Part shown: piece by piece, positions 1 through 14,600 of the stretch
Layout of the letters: each line of letters starts with the position of its first letter
Numbering within the stretch: position 1 is the stretch's first letter
Assembly (NCBI RefSeq): GCF_049243985.1
Contig: NC_135371.1
Coordinates: forward strand, 1,389,501 to 1,453,500
Direction of reading: 5' to 3'
Length of the DNA stretch: 64,000 nt
Source: Paroedura picta
Lineage: Eukaryota; Chordata; Lepidosauria; Squamata; Gekkonidae
Translations under genes and position numbers: made by a program
The notes under the pieces: generated by a model
Seen by the model: the letters and a program-made list of their open reading frames with translations, nothing else
Database searches by the model: none
Told to the model about the DNA's origin: nothing

Positions 1-430
1 AGAGTGCTGCAAGGAGCAGTTTTCTCCCCAATCCTATTCAGTGTCTTTACACACCCTCTTGCCCAGCTGATATGGAGATTCAGACTGGGATAACACCCAT
101 CTTTTCCTCACAATGGACGGACAACCTGACTCATCCCTTGGCTCCTTTGCCAGAGCAAGGGCTTTCTCTATCCTGGCACCCAGAGCACACTATACTCCAC
201 CAACATCAAGAAGCTGGTGATCCCTGGGCCCAGGGAAACTGGACTGACCTTGACCAGAGCCAGGACTTTCTCCATCCCAGCCCCCACCTTGTGGAATGAA
301 CTCCCAGTTGACCACAGGGCCCTGCCAGAGCTGAACTAATTCTGAAGGGGAAGCATCTTCTCTGGCAAACCCGTCTTGTTAAAAGGACAGACAGGAAGGA
401 TCTACCAACCCACGTCTTCCAAAGGGTGAG
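1..430 (+). mobile_element. L2-like LINE, 3' part of ORF2
   Basis: The first 65 bases translate from base 4 as a reverse-transcriptase palm stretch (LQGAVFSPILFSVF, matching the PQGS-x-LSP-x-LF motif of non-LTR elements). The following 350 bases match the C-terminal and 3' region seen at 39225, 40240 and 56010 (ctggtgatccctgg, gtggaatgaactccc). Stops interrupt it, so it is a decayed copy. It is cut by the window edge. Confidence 0.6.
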
Positions 431-532
431 CAGGAAGTAGCCTCTCTGACAGAGCCTTGGTAAATTGCAAACATCAATAATGTAGAATAATTAATTTCAG
501 CATCGATCAACTAAATTCAAAGGGGCCCTTAC

Positions 533-751
533 CGAGAGAGGCCACATTCCCCAAATTCTCCAACGTGACTTCCATGGCCAGGGCCCTCTGGCCGGGATCC
601 AGCAGCTCCCACTCCTCCCGGGTGAAGTCCACGTCCACCTCCTCAAAGGACACGGGGCCTTCCTCGGTCCGAGCCGGCCGCATAGCGGATGCTGCCGCCC
701 CAGGAGAAAGAGCAGACGGCCCGGGAAGCGCTGGGGAGGCCGCCCTGAAGC
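533..751 (-). CDS. Gene A exon 3: fused linker and KRAB-A box
   Basis: A 219-bp exon (phase 1 to 1). The first 30 codons are a proline/alanine-rich linker. The last 127 bp are a KRAB-A box: [15 protein letters not shown], then [26 protein letters not shown]. In genes C and D these two parts are separate exons (74 or 80 bp, then 127 bp), so an intron is missing here. [10 protein letters not shown] matches the KRAB core. LAMEVTLEN replaces the more usual LYREVMLEN. Confidence 0.85.
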
Positions 752-1914
752 CTGGGAAGAAAAGGACAAATCCAGACTCACAGACACAGGCCAAAGGGCC
801 AGCGACAGCAATCAGTTTGGGGCATCTTGGGGTGTGAGACAAGAGACAAGTCACCCATCTTGGGACCTTTGCAGCAGGCCAGGCCCACGGAGTCCTCACC
901 TGGGGAGGTGTCCCAGGCTGGGTCCTCCTCTTTGACGGCCCCAAACTGTGAATTACGGCAGGTCTTGGACGGATCTTTTCCTGACTCAGCAGACGCCTCC
1001 ATGAATGGTCCACGCCCCTGAAATGCCAGGCAGGAGACACAGAGAGGAGTCAGACAAATAAAGTGGAGGATTCTCCCCCTCTTCACTCCCTGCTGCTGTC
1101 AGTGGGGCTGGGATCTTCTTGTGCTTCCCACATGTAAATAACATTAAAGAGCAGGAGGCTTTAAACAGACAGTAATGAACTGGATGGCCTGATCCAATAG
1201 GGCTTCTCTTATGTCCGGAGTTTTACATCCTGGGTCATAACCCAGATGGGGCACGAAAGCACACGAAGGCCCTTTCCCAAGTCTGAGCCCGTTTTTACTA
1301 CCCAACGGAGTCTGAAAGCAGCTCACAAACCGCTTTCCCTTCCTCTCCCCACAACAGGCCTGAAGTAAAGAAGGTGGGGCTGAGAGAGCTCTGAGGAGAC
1401 TGGGACTGGCCCAAGGATATGTGCAGATTAAAGGCAGCCGGGCGGGAGGGAGGGGGGGAATCTCATCTGCGAAAAGAAGCCTGAGGAAGCACTGCCACCC
1501 CCTCACCTGCTCTCTCTGCGGCTGGGCCTGGCTGAGGAGGAAGCCTTCGGCCAGGGCCACCGCCTGGGCGCTGCTCTCCGGCCGGCACTCCCGCACCCAG
1601 CCCTGCATCTCCCGGGGCAGGAGGGCCAGGAACTGCTCCAGGGTCACCCGGTCCAGCATCTGCCTCTTGGTGCTCCTCTCCGGCTCCAGCCAGCGGCTGC
1701 AAAGTCCGTGGAGCCGGCTGCAAACCTCCCGGGGCCCCGGGGCATCTTCGTAGCGGAACTGCCGGAACTGCTGGCGCTGCACATCTGGAGGGGGCCCCCC
1801 GTCGTCTCCCGGGCTCCCCTGCAGCTCCCTTGTGCTCCCGGCCTGGTTGGCATCAGGGCCCCTCCCGGCTCCCCCGCCTGCTGGGCCCCGCCCTCGCCCT
1901 CCCCCTCCCCTCAT
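533..1914 (-). CDS. Gene A: SCAN-KRAB zinc-finger protein, 5' half
   Basis: Three coding exons are visible on the minus strand: 1914-1507 (SCAN), 1017-900 (linker) and 751-533 (second linker fused to KRAB). Phases run 0, 1, 1 without a stop, giving 248 codons plus one base. The finger exon must lie left of the window. The start at 1914 is chosen because the residues after it (MRGG..., then PDANQAGS) align with the start of gene C (MRGE..., PDATQAES). The protein should be a nuclear DNA-binding repressor that dimerises through SCAN and recruits TRIM28-type co-repressor through KRAB. It is the closest paralogue of gene B, 5.8 kb away in the same orientation. A GC-rich promoter with a block shared by genes B, C and D lies at 2177-2218. 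Confidence 0.8.
900..1017 (-). CDS. Gene A exon 2: SCAN-KRAB linker
   Basis: A 118-bp exon (phase 0 to 1) between TTTCAG|GGGCGT and CCAG|GTGAGG. It encodes [16 protein letters not shown]... with an acidic [13 protein letters not shown] stretch. The counterpart in gene B (6693-6810) has the same length and only a few differences. Confidence 0.75.
1285..1420 (-). mobile_element. tRNA-derived SINE, partial
   Basis: Body and 3' part of the common SINE on the minus strand (ccgctttcccttcctctccccacaacag when read on plus). It lies in gene A intron 1. A copy of the same family sits at the matching place in gene B (7065-7262). Confidence 0.6.
1507..1914 (-). CDS. Gene A exon 1: SCAN domain
   Basis: This exon encodes 136 residues and ends in phase 0 at a CAG|GTGAGG donor. 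SCAN spans about residues 46-130. Its hallmarks are [49 protein letters not shown] and [12 protein letters not shown] domains are alpha-helical dimerisation modules derived from a Gmr1-like retrotransposon capsid (established knowledge). A glycine- and arginine-rich leader precedes it. Confidence 0.85.
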
Positions 1915-2176
1915 CCCCCCCCGGGCCCCCCTCGGCCACTGGACTGTCCTCCGCCGGGACCTTCTGCAGCCCACTGGGCCACTCTGCACATGCGCAGAGA
2001 TCTGCCACAGACCGCTTCCGGGGGACGCTCCACCGGCCTCGAGGGGAAGTCCTGCCGGGCGGATATGACGCAGAGACTCCTCCAGGCGCCTTCCCAAGGA
2101 CCTCCCACGAGCCTCTCCCCGCCGGAAAAAAGCCAAGGGGCGGGGCGGGGGCAGCCACGTGCCCTTCCGCCTCGGC
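1915..2176 (-). promoter_or_regulatory. Gene A GC-rich 5' region
   Basis: CpG-rich DNA between the predicted start codon and the shared promoter block. It contains an NRF1-like tgcacatgcgca (1985-1996) and an E-box cacgtg (2157-2162). It probably holds the 5' UTR and core promoter. No transcription start can be placed. Confidence 0.5.
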
Positions 2177-2218
2177 GGCCTCTCTAGGAAGGGGGACTTG
2201 TTCCTATTAACCCTTCGG
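2177..2218 (-). promoter_or_regulatory. Shared promoter block, gene A copy
   Basis: On the minus strand: GAAGGGTTAA, 17 bp, then TCCTAGAGAGGCC. The same two half-blocks occur upstream of genes B (8155-8202), C (10844-10883) and D (19062-19101), each 260-430 bp before the SCAN start codon. Function is inferred from conservation only. Confidence 0.6.
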
Positions 2219-2319
2219 CGGAACCTCCCCTGCAAGCCACCCTCCAAAGGCCCGACTGGGGAGCGGCTGGAGACCGGGGGAAAGGGGGGCTCCCGCCCAC
2301 GAGGGGTCCCCCGCTACTT

Positions 2320-2490
2320 TGAGGGTTGCCAACCTCCAGGCAGCGCCTGGAGACCCCCTCCAGAGCGTAGAGGTCAACTCCCCTGGAGAAAGGGGACTCT
2401 CTGGCTTTAGGAACCCCACTTAGGTTCCCCCCAGACTCCGCCCCCCAATCCCCAGGGATTTCCCACCCCCAGCGCTGGCCGGTAAGGACA
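2320..2490. repeat. GCCAACCTCCAG-type interspersed repeat
   Basis: One of many copies in the window of a family running from 'gttgccaacctccagg...cctggagatc' through 'ctcccctggagaaa' to 'ccccaatccccagggatttccc'. I do not recognise a published name. It sits just upstream of the gene A promoter, as related copies do near B, C and D. Confidence 0.6.
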
Positions 2491-3165
2491 GATCCGGGGG
2501 TCTCCATGGGATGGAACTGGAGAATAGGGAGCAGCTTCTGGGCAGGCTCACTGGCTTGAGCCACCTAGGCAGCGTTTCCTATCGTTGGGCTGCTGTGATG
2601 GATGGAGTCTCGCTCATGACCCCCTCCTGAGGCCCCCATCCTGAACCTCCCCTCCTCAGGCCCCACCCCCCAATCACCAGGTCTTCTCTTTTGGGAACCC
2701 AATTTTCTTCCCACCCAACAGCCAACTGAGCTTTCTGTGTCTCTCTCTCTGTTAAGCCCCCCCCCCCCCCGCCTAGGAAGGCTGTGGCTTGGGTGGGGGT
2801 TCCCCTGTCCCCCACCCCATTCCCTCCCTCTCAGCCATTCCCCAACCTGAGTTTTGTCTGCCTCCCGTCTTCAGTTCTTTTTTATCCCCCCCCCCGATTT
2901 CTCCTGTTTTTCTCCACAGCGGGGCCAATTTCCTCCTCTGCCTCTTTTTAGCCACAAAACAGGCCCCTGAAGTAAGTAAGGCAGAAATTCTGTGACTGGA
3001 CCAAAATCATCCAATGAGTCTCTGCAGGAAGGTGGGGATTCGAACCTGGGCCTCACAGACCATACTGTGAAGCTCTGACCGCTCTACCTCAGAAGCACTC
3101 CTGCAGTGAGCGGCTGGCAAGCTCCTAGGTTGGCCCCCAGCTAGAGGGATCACCATAGATCCCAA
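2491..3165. other. No gene seen; C-rich spacer
   Basis: Pyrimidine-rich, low-complexity DNA with C runs at about 2758-2770 and 2887-2896. No conserved frame or named repeat was recognised, apart from tRNA-SINE-like wording near 2990-3090. Confidence 0.4.
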
Positions 3166-3169
3166 GGAC

Positions 3170-7729
<4,560 letters not shown>

Positions 7730-7769
7730 GCTGGCTCCTGGCTTGGACTCAACCCTATGGCTCTGGAGA

Positions 7770-8010
7770 CAGTCAGCGCCAGGCGGGGTGCCAATCTCCT
7801 GGTGGGACCTGGGGATGAACCGGATCTACCGCTCCTCTCCCGGCTAAAGAGGTCAGCTGCCCTGCAGGAAAGGGCTGCTCTGCAGGGGGGACTCCACAGC
7901 ACCAGACTCCACGGGGCCCCTCCCTCTTCTAGTCCCGCCCGCCCCCTGCTCTGCCCCCAAAGTCTCCAGGCATTTCCCCACTCCGAGCTGGCAACCCCTA
8001 GAAGACCCCT
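7770..8010. repeat. GCCAACCTCCAG-type interspersed repeat
   Basis: Diverged copy over the gene B 5' region (ggtgccaatctcctggtgggacctgggg to ctccaggcatttccccactccgagctggcaaccc). Confidence 0.5.
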
Positions 8011-8154
8011 CTGGAAAGGCAGCGTGCGGGGCGGCTGCTTTGCCCCGAGACCGGATGGCCAATCACCTGCCCCTCTCAGTCCCGCCCCCACCCCGCTCCC
8101 GCCATGCAGCTTAGGGGCGGAGCAGGAAGTGACCTCCACGGCCACGCCCCTCCA
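8010..8154 (-). promoter_or_regulatory. Gene B putative proximal promoter
   Basis: CpG-rich DNA with an inverted CCAAT box (ggccaatcacc, near 8057-8067), GC boxes (cccgccccc near 8083; ggggcgga near 8113) and an ETS-like caggaagtg near 8122. It lies between the SCAN exon and the shared block at 8155-8202. Confidence 0.5.
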
Positions 8155-8202
8155 GGCCTCTCTAGGACCGCGGCCTTGACCGATGCTCCCTTTAACCCCT
8201 TC
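8155..8202 (-). promoter_or_regulatory. Shared promoter block, gene B copy
   Basis: On the minus strand GAAGGGGTTAAAGGGA is followed after 24 bp by TCCTAGAGAGGCC. The spacer is 7 bp longer than in A, C and D. Confidence 0.55.
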
Positions 8203-8374
8203 AGAGCCCCTCTCCCCCCAAATGGCCAGCCAGAGCCCGTTCGCTCCCGGCCAGTCGGCAGGGCAGGGCAGGGAGGCTGACGGCGGAGCTCTTTCCTCCC
8301 CAGACCACGGTTCTCCCGCCCCCTGGACAGCTCGGAGGGTCAGCAAGGGTTTTGTACACAGCAGGTCCCAGGGA

Positions 8375-8465
8375 TGCCAGCCTCCAGGCAGGACCTGGAG
8401 ATCCCCCGGAATGGGAGCTCCTCCCCAGACAGCGGAGATCAGTTCCCTCTGGAGGATTGCATTCT
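8375..8465. repeat. GCCAACCTCCAG-type interspersed repeat, partial
   Basis: Fragment: gatgccagcctccaggcaggacctggagatcc and gagatcagttccctctggag. Confidence 0.5.
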
Positions 8466-8639
8466 TTGCAGACAATGAAGAGTCAATGAATTGGCTCCGT
8501 GTTCTCAACTAGTGACGAGCGGGTGAGTTGAACTGAACTTCGCTACTGTGCAGGATAAATTGTTCTGACAGCATGCGGGATAGCATGAGGTCACCCTATA
8601 GACACACCCTTCACACCCCAGAACATAAAGAGGCCATTG

Positions 8640-10110
8640 CTGGATCAGAACAGTCTGCATCCTTCTAGTCCAGCATCCTCCCTCATGGTGGCCAGCCAGT
8701 TCCTCTGCAGGGCCAGCCACAGGGCAGGGAGGCCGAGGCCTTCCCCTGAGAAGACCCTCAGAAGAGCCCTGCTGGGTCAGACCAGGGAGCGTCCCTCCAG
8801 TCCAGCCTCCCGTCTCACACAGGGGCCAGCCAGTTCCTCTGCAGGGCCAGCCACAGGGCAGGGAGGCCGAGGCCTTCCCCTGAGAAGACCCTCAGAAGAG
8901 CCCTGCTGGGTCAGGCCAGGGAGCGTCCCTCCAGTCCAGCCTCCTGTCTCACCCAGGGGCCAGCCAGTTCCTCTGCAGGGCCAGCCACAGGGCAGAGAGG
9001 CCGAGGCCTTCCCCTGAGAAGACCCTCAGAAGAGCCCTGCTGGGTCAGGCCAGGGAGGGTCCCTCCAGTCCAGCCTCCAATCTCACCCAGGGGCCAGCCA
9101 GTTCCTCTGCAGGGCCAGCCACAGGGCAGAGAGGCCGAGGCCACCCCCTGAGAAGACCCTCAGAAGAGCCCTGCTGGGTCAGGCCAGGGAGGGTCCCTCC
9201 AGTCCAGCCTCCCGTTTCACCCAGGGGCCAGCCAGTTCCTCTGCAGGGCCAGCCACAGGACAGAGAGGCCGAGGCCTTCCCCTGAGAAGACCCTCGGAAG
9301 AGCCCTGCTGGGTGAGGCCAGGGAGGGTCCCTCCAGTCCAGCCTCCCGTCTCACCCAGGGGCCAGCCAGTTCCTCTGCAGGGCCAGCCACAGGGCAGAGA
9401 GGCCGAGGCCTTCCCCTGAGAAGACCCTCAGAAGAGCCCTGCTGGGTGAGGCCAGGGAGGGTCCCTCCAGTCCAGCCTCCCGTCTCACCCAGGGGCCAGC
9501 CAGTTCCTCTGCAGGGCCAGCCACAGGGCAGGGAGGCTGAGGCCTTCCCCTGAGAAGACCCTCAGAAGAGCCCTGCTGGGTCAGGCCAGGGAGGGTCCCT
9601 CCAATCCAGCCTCCCGTCTCACCCAGGGGCCAGCCAGTTCCTCTGCAGGGTCAGCCACAGGGCAGAGAGGCCGAAGCCTTCCCCTGAGAAGCCCCTCAGA
9701 AGAGCCCTGCTGGGTCAGCCCAGGGAGGATCCCTCCAGTCCAGCCTCCTGACTCACCCAGGGGCCAGCCAGTTCCTCTGCAGGGCCAGCCACAGGGCAGA
9801 GAGGCCGAGGCCTTCCCCTGAGAAGACCCTCAGAAGAGCCCTGCTGGGTCAGGCCAGGGAGGGTCCCTCCAGTCCAGCCTCCCGTCTCTCCCAGGGGATA
9901 GACAGTTCCTCTGCAGGGCCAGCCATAGGGCAGAGAGGCCGAGGCCTTCCCCTGAGAAGACCCTCAGAAGAGCCCTGCTGGGTCAGGCCAGGGAGGGTCC
10001 AGCATCCAGTCCAGCCTCCCGTCTCCCCCAGGGGCCAGCCAGGTCCTCTGCAGGGCCAGCCACAGGGCAGAGAGGCCGGGGCCTTCCAAGGAACCTCAGA
10101 AGAGCCCTGC
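8640..10110 (+). repeat. 134-bp minisatellite, about 11 units
   Basis: The marker gccagccagt recurs at 8691, 8825, 8959, 9093, 9227, 9361, 9495, 9629 and 9763 at an exact 134-bp spacing, then in altered form at 9897 and, after a 3-bp insertion, at 10034. Units are about 95 percent alike by eye. The unit is an internal piece of a dispersed repeat whose remaining 3' part follows on the right (10110-10320). It lies between genes B and C. No frame is conserved, since 134 is not a multiple of three. Confidence 0.95.
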
Positions 10111-10320
10111 TGGGTCAGACCAATAGTTCATCTAGTTCGGCATCCAGTCTCACACAGAGGCTGACCAATAGGCGTTGAGGAAGAACAACAGAGCACCAAG
10201 GCCGAGGCCTTCCCCTGATGTTGCTTCCTGGCCCTGGGATTCAGAGGTTTTGTGTCTCTGAAAGTGGAGCTTCCCCTCAGCCACTGTGGCTAGTAGCCAT
10301 TGACAGAGTGAGCCTTCACA
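10110..10320 (+). repeat. Parent dispersed repeat of the minisatellite
   Basis: Continues from the last minisatellite unit (tgctgggtcagacc) through gccgaggccttcccctgatgttgc and cactgtggctagtagccattga. Related copies in opposite orientation are at 29140, 50155 and 52375. Confidence 0.6.
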
Positions 10321-10564
10321 GATCTCATCCCTTCTTTTCTAAACTGAAAACTTCGAGACTCTTCAGTCATTCCTCACTGGAAAGGCTCCCCCAAGCCAGG
10401 GCCCCTTCTCCAAACCAAATCCAAGTCTTGTCTTCAGAGGAAGGGGGCATGCAGAATGCTCTAGCTGGCTCAAGCAAGTGAGCCCAGCCAGAAGCTGCTC
10501 CATATCCTCAAAACAGCATGTGGTGCCTATGGACCTCTGGAGGCATGTTCAGAGGCCTAAAAGC

Positions 10565-10745
10565 AAGGTTGCCAACTCTGGGCTAGGGAATCCCTGGAGA
10601 TCGGGGGGGGGGGGCACCTGGGCATTCAGTTCTAGAGAGTCCACCCTTCATCCAGGACCCTTTCTCCAGGAGAATAGATCTCTGCGGTCAGTCGAAATTT
10701 TGGGAGGTCCCCAGGCTCTGCCTGGAGGCTGGCAATCCTCGAACT
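10565..10745. repeat. GCCAACCTCCAG-type interspersed repeat
   Basis: aaggttgccaactctgggc ... ctccaggagaatagatctctg ... cctggaggctggcaatcc. It precedes the gene C promoter. Confidence 0.6.
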
Positions 10746-10843
10746 AGCAAGGAACTCACATGGGCAGAAGCCCCCCTTCCCTTGGTCTCCAGTAGCTCCC
10801 CAGTCCTGACCTGGGAGGGAGATTTGTAGGGGGTGATTCCCTC

Positions 10844-10883
10844 GAAGGGTTAAAGGGAACAAATCCCCTTTCCTAGAGAGGCC
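10844..10883 (+). promoter_or_regulatory. Shared promoter block, gene C copy
   Basis: GAAGGGTTAAAGGGAAC, then TCCTAGAGAGGCC with 17 bp between the GGGTTAA and TCCTAG cores, as in A and D. Homology to the gene A upstream region continues to the left (gggcagaagccccccttcc, ctccccagtc). Confidence 0.6.
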
Positions 10884-10927
10884 CCCTCTGACTTCTTCCT
10901 CCGGAAAAGTCTCAATGAAGCCGTCCA

Positions 10928-10937
10928 GTGACGTCAC
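10928..10937 (+). promoter_or_regulatory. CRE palindrome
   Basis: A perfect GTGACGTCAC full CRE lies 45 bp downstream of the shared block and about 350 bp before the gene C start codon. CREB/ATF binding is inferred from the motif. Confidence 0.45.
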
Positions 10938-11286
10938 CTACCTGGTTGCCCGGAGGGGAGGGGTGGGGAGGTGAGGCTGGCAACGGGCGTAGAATTTTGG
11001 AAAAGGCAAATAGTCATCAAATGCTCTTTCCTTGCCAGACTTCCCTAGGACCCTGGAGAGATCCCCCCTGCAACTCTGGTTGCTTTCTGAGGGGCTCTGC
11101 TGCAGACCCACTTGGCTGCCCTCTGCACATGGGCAGAGTTGCCTCTGCAGGAGGTCCTAGCTTCTTGGTGAAGGCTTCCAGATCCAGCAGAGCCCGCAGT
11201 GAAATTCACAGACCAACCCTTGACTCCATCAGTGGAGGAAGGTGATCCCTGGGCCCAGGTAGAGATTCTTTGGAGGGGAAGGAGGG

Positions 11287-11688
11287 ATGAGGGGAGAGCT
11301 GGACCCAGCAGGGGCGGCAGCCAGGAGTGGCCCTGATGCCACCCAGGCTGAGAGCAAAAGGAAGCTGCAGAAGAGCCCAGGAGACGACGGCCCCCCTCCA
11401 GATGTGCAGCGCCAGCGGTTCAGGGAGTTCCGCTACGAGGAGACGGGGGGGCCCCGGGAGGTGTGCAGCCGGCTCCACCGTTTGTGCCGCCGCTGGCTGG
11501 AGCCGGAGAGGCGCAGCAAGCGGGAGATGCTGGACCGGGTGACCCTGGAGCAGTTCCTGGCCGTCCTGCCCCCGGAGATGCAGGGCTGGGTGCGGGAGTG
11601 CCGGCCGGAGAGCAGCTCCCAGGCGGTGGCCCTGGCCGAAGGCTTCCTCCTCAGCCAGGCCCAGCCACAGGAGGACCACGAGCGGCAG
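11287..11688 (+). CDS. Gene C exon 1: SCAN domain
   Basis: 134 codons, donor [79 protein letters not shown]. The ATG starts [19 protein letters not shown], alignable with gene A. Two acidic/basic residues pairs (EDHERQ) close the exon, as in gene D. Confidence 0.88.
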
Positions 11689-14600
11689 GTGAGGGGGGCA
11701 CAGGATGTACAATCAAGGATAGACCCGCAAAAGCCACAGAGATTGCCCCACCCTTTTTAGAACACCTCGCTGTCCTGTGTCCTGTTCCTATTCTCATCCA
11801 TCTCCTCTTGGGGGGATCCCCACTTCTGTTTCAGGTGCAGGCAGAGATCACACAGGTGTGTGCCCCTGGAGCAACCTTTCCAGGTAAGTCATTTGCACCT
11901 GATGTCCTGCTTGAGTGTCAGGGGGCTGCATTTACGTCCCCCTGCTCCTGTGTGGGAAAGAGGGCCTGCTTCTCAGGTCAAAATAGACTTTCTTTTAAAA
12001 AGGAGTTTTCCTGCCTGGACCCACCTCTTGAGTTCTGCCCACGACCCCACTCAAGGAACAGGAGTGAAAAGGACAGGATGTCTCCCCAGGATGCCTTTGT
12101 CCTTCACAGGTGGTGCCATGAAGCCGGCAATGTATTCTTCGCCGTCTCTTTGTGACCCAGCAGCCTCCGTGGAGCCAGAGCAGGCAAGTGTGGAGGTGCG
12201 GATCGTGCCCCTGGGTGCCTCCCCTCCCCCCCACCCCCCACCCCCGCCCTGTCCTGGGCCTGAGAGGTTTTTCCTCTTCCCTTTCACTGCAGCCCCTGAG
12301 CTCTTGACACAAAAGGCAGGCACCTCAGGATGGTTCAAATGCTCCAGCAGCCAACCACAGTAGAACCAGCGTGGTGCAGTGCTTAAGGAGCGGCGGGCTC
12401 TGATCCGGAGAACCACGCCTGATTCCCTACTTTTCTTCCGCAGGCGGCCGGCCGAGTGACCTTGGGCCACCCGCAGTTCTCTTAGAGCTGTTCTCTCCGA
12501 GCAGTTCTTATTTATTTATTTTTATTCATTTTCTTATATTTATACACCGCCCTCTCTTGCGGCTCAGGGCAGTTTACAGAGAACATGTGTGGTTAATACT
12601 CTTGGTGCTAAGAAGCTGTCTGCCGGGGTCACCTACGACGGGGGTCATGGCCCCCCCCTTGCCATTTCCCCACTGGATGATGTTGGGGGGGGGGTGGATT
12701 TATACCGCCACGTTCTCTTTTCTATAGGCTGTAATTTTATGTCCTGTTTTAATTTTAGTGGGGTTTTAATTGTGGACTATTGTAACCCTCCACAAGCTGG
12801 TCTCGGGAGTGGCAGGAAATAAAAATCTAAATAAATAAGTTTGGTAACTTTATCATCAGCATCAACAGTAATAATAACCTCCTCAAGACATTCGACAACC
12901 ATAATTGAACATTCGACTGATCATGGCTCAACTGTGCCTAGCCCCTTGATCATGACCCTGCGGAGTGTTCAGATCAGACTGGGCCACGTCAGAATGGGTG
13001 GGGGAGTCTGGGGCCCCGTCGATGGTGCCGCTGATCTCAACCAAATGCCTGGCGGAAGGACTCCATTTTGCAGCCCCCGCACAACCGGGCTGGCTCCAAC
13101 AGGCCCAGATCCCTTCTGGAAGGCAATTTTGCCAGGTGGGGATCAGGACAGAGAAGGTCCTGAGCCTGGTTGACGCCAAATGTAGCTCTTGCAGCCAGGA
13201 AGCACTGGCTGGTTGGAGTTGGCTGAGCATAGGATGCTTTAGGATGCTTAGGGCTAATCCTGCGTTGAGCAGGGGGTTGGACTAGATGGCCTGTATGGCC
13301 CCTTCCAACTCTAGGATTCTATGATTCTATAGAGCTCTTCGAGGGGGCTCCCAGCCCCACCTACCACCTAGGACATCTGTTGCAGAGAGGGAAAGGGAAA
13401 GGGGTTTGTAAGCCACTTTGGGTGAACTTCGGATAGTGAAAAGTGGGGTATAAAAACCCCACTTTTCATCTTCTGCTTTTGGACTGCCCTTAAAGGGAAA
13501 GATTTGTATGATGAGAGAGGGCTTCCTCCCTCCCTCTCTTCCTTCCTTCCTTCCTTCCTTCCTTCCTTCCTTCCTTCCTCCCTCCCTCCCTCCCTCCCTC
13601 CCTCCCTCCCTCCCTCCCTCCCTCCCTCCCTCTCTCCCTTCCTTCCTTCCTTCCTTCCTTCCTTCCTTCCTTCCTTCCTTCCTTCCTTCCTGTTTTCAGG
13701 GCCTGGTGAGTTTTGAGCAGGTGTCTGTCCATTTCACGGAGGAGGAGTGGGCTCTGCTGGATCCAGACCAGAGGAGGCTTCACCGGGAAGTCATGGAGGA
13801 GAATCGTCAGGGCGTGTCCTCTCTGGGTAAGGCTCTTCTCTCCCATGATTCACAGGGGCTGAATTGTCTCCCTTTATAGAGCATTCTTTTCTGTCTATCT
13901 CCGGTTTAATAACTTCTTTCCATGATGATATTTCTCCTTTATTCTAGAGGCTGATTTTTCCCACAATAAGTCCAAGGCAGAACCACAGCAGCACCCATTG
14001 GAAGAAAAACCTGAGAGAAGAAACCCTGGAACAAAACAGGGAAGGGAGAATGAATGGCCTGTTTCTCAGGGTGCTGAATCCCAGGTGTTTGAAACACAGC
14101 GGAGAATCCACGCAGGGGGAAAATCATATAAATGCTTGGAATGTGGAAAGTGTTTTTCTCAGAGTGCCAGTCTTACTGCTCATCGACGAATCCATTCAGG
14201 GGAGAAACCATATAAATGCTTGGCATGTGGAAAGAATTTTACTCGGAGTGACACGCTTACTGCTCATCGACGAATCCACACAGGGGAGAAGCCATATAAA
14301 TGCTTGGAGTGTGAAAAGAGCTTTGCTTGGAAAGGAGATCTTAGAGCCCATCAGCGTATACATACTGGGGAGAAACTATATAGATGCTTGGAATGTGGAA
14401 AGAGCTTTCCTGTGAGTGGAAAACTTGCTGCTCATCGACGAATCCACACAGGGGAAAAACCATATAAATGCTTAGAGTGTGGAAAGAGCTTTGCTTTGAA
14501 GGGAAACCTTACTGCCCATCAACGAATCCACACAGGTGATAAACCATATCAATGTCTGGAGTGTGGAACAAGCTATGCTCACCGGTCTCGTCTTACTGCC

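Noticed and set aside
1708-2210. Open frames antisense to the gene A SCAN exon
   Set aside because: Proline-rich products of GC-rich DNA; the SCAN frame on the other strand explains the region.
9000-9144. Short frames inside the minisatellite
   Set aside because: The 134-bp period shifts frame every unit, so no repeat-encoded protein is maintained.
8640-10110. A CRISPR-like array
   Set aside because: The 134-bp units are contiguous with no unique spacers, in a vertebrate genome.
13490-13879. Protein-like frames over the CCTT microsatellite
   Set aside because: Simple repeat translation (PSFLPSFLP). Only the KRAB exon at 13700-13826 is real.
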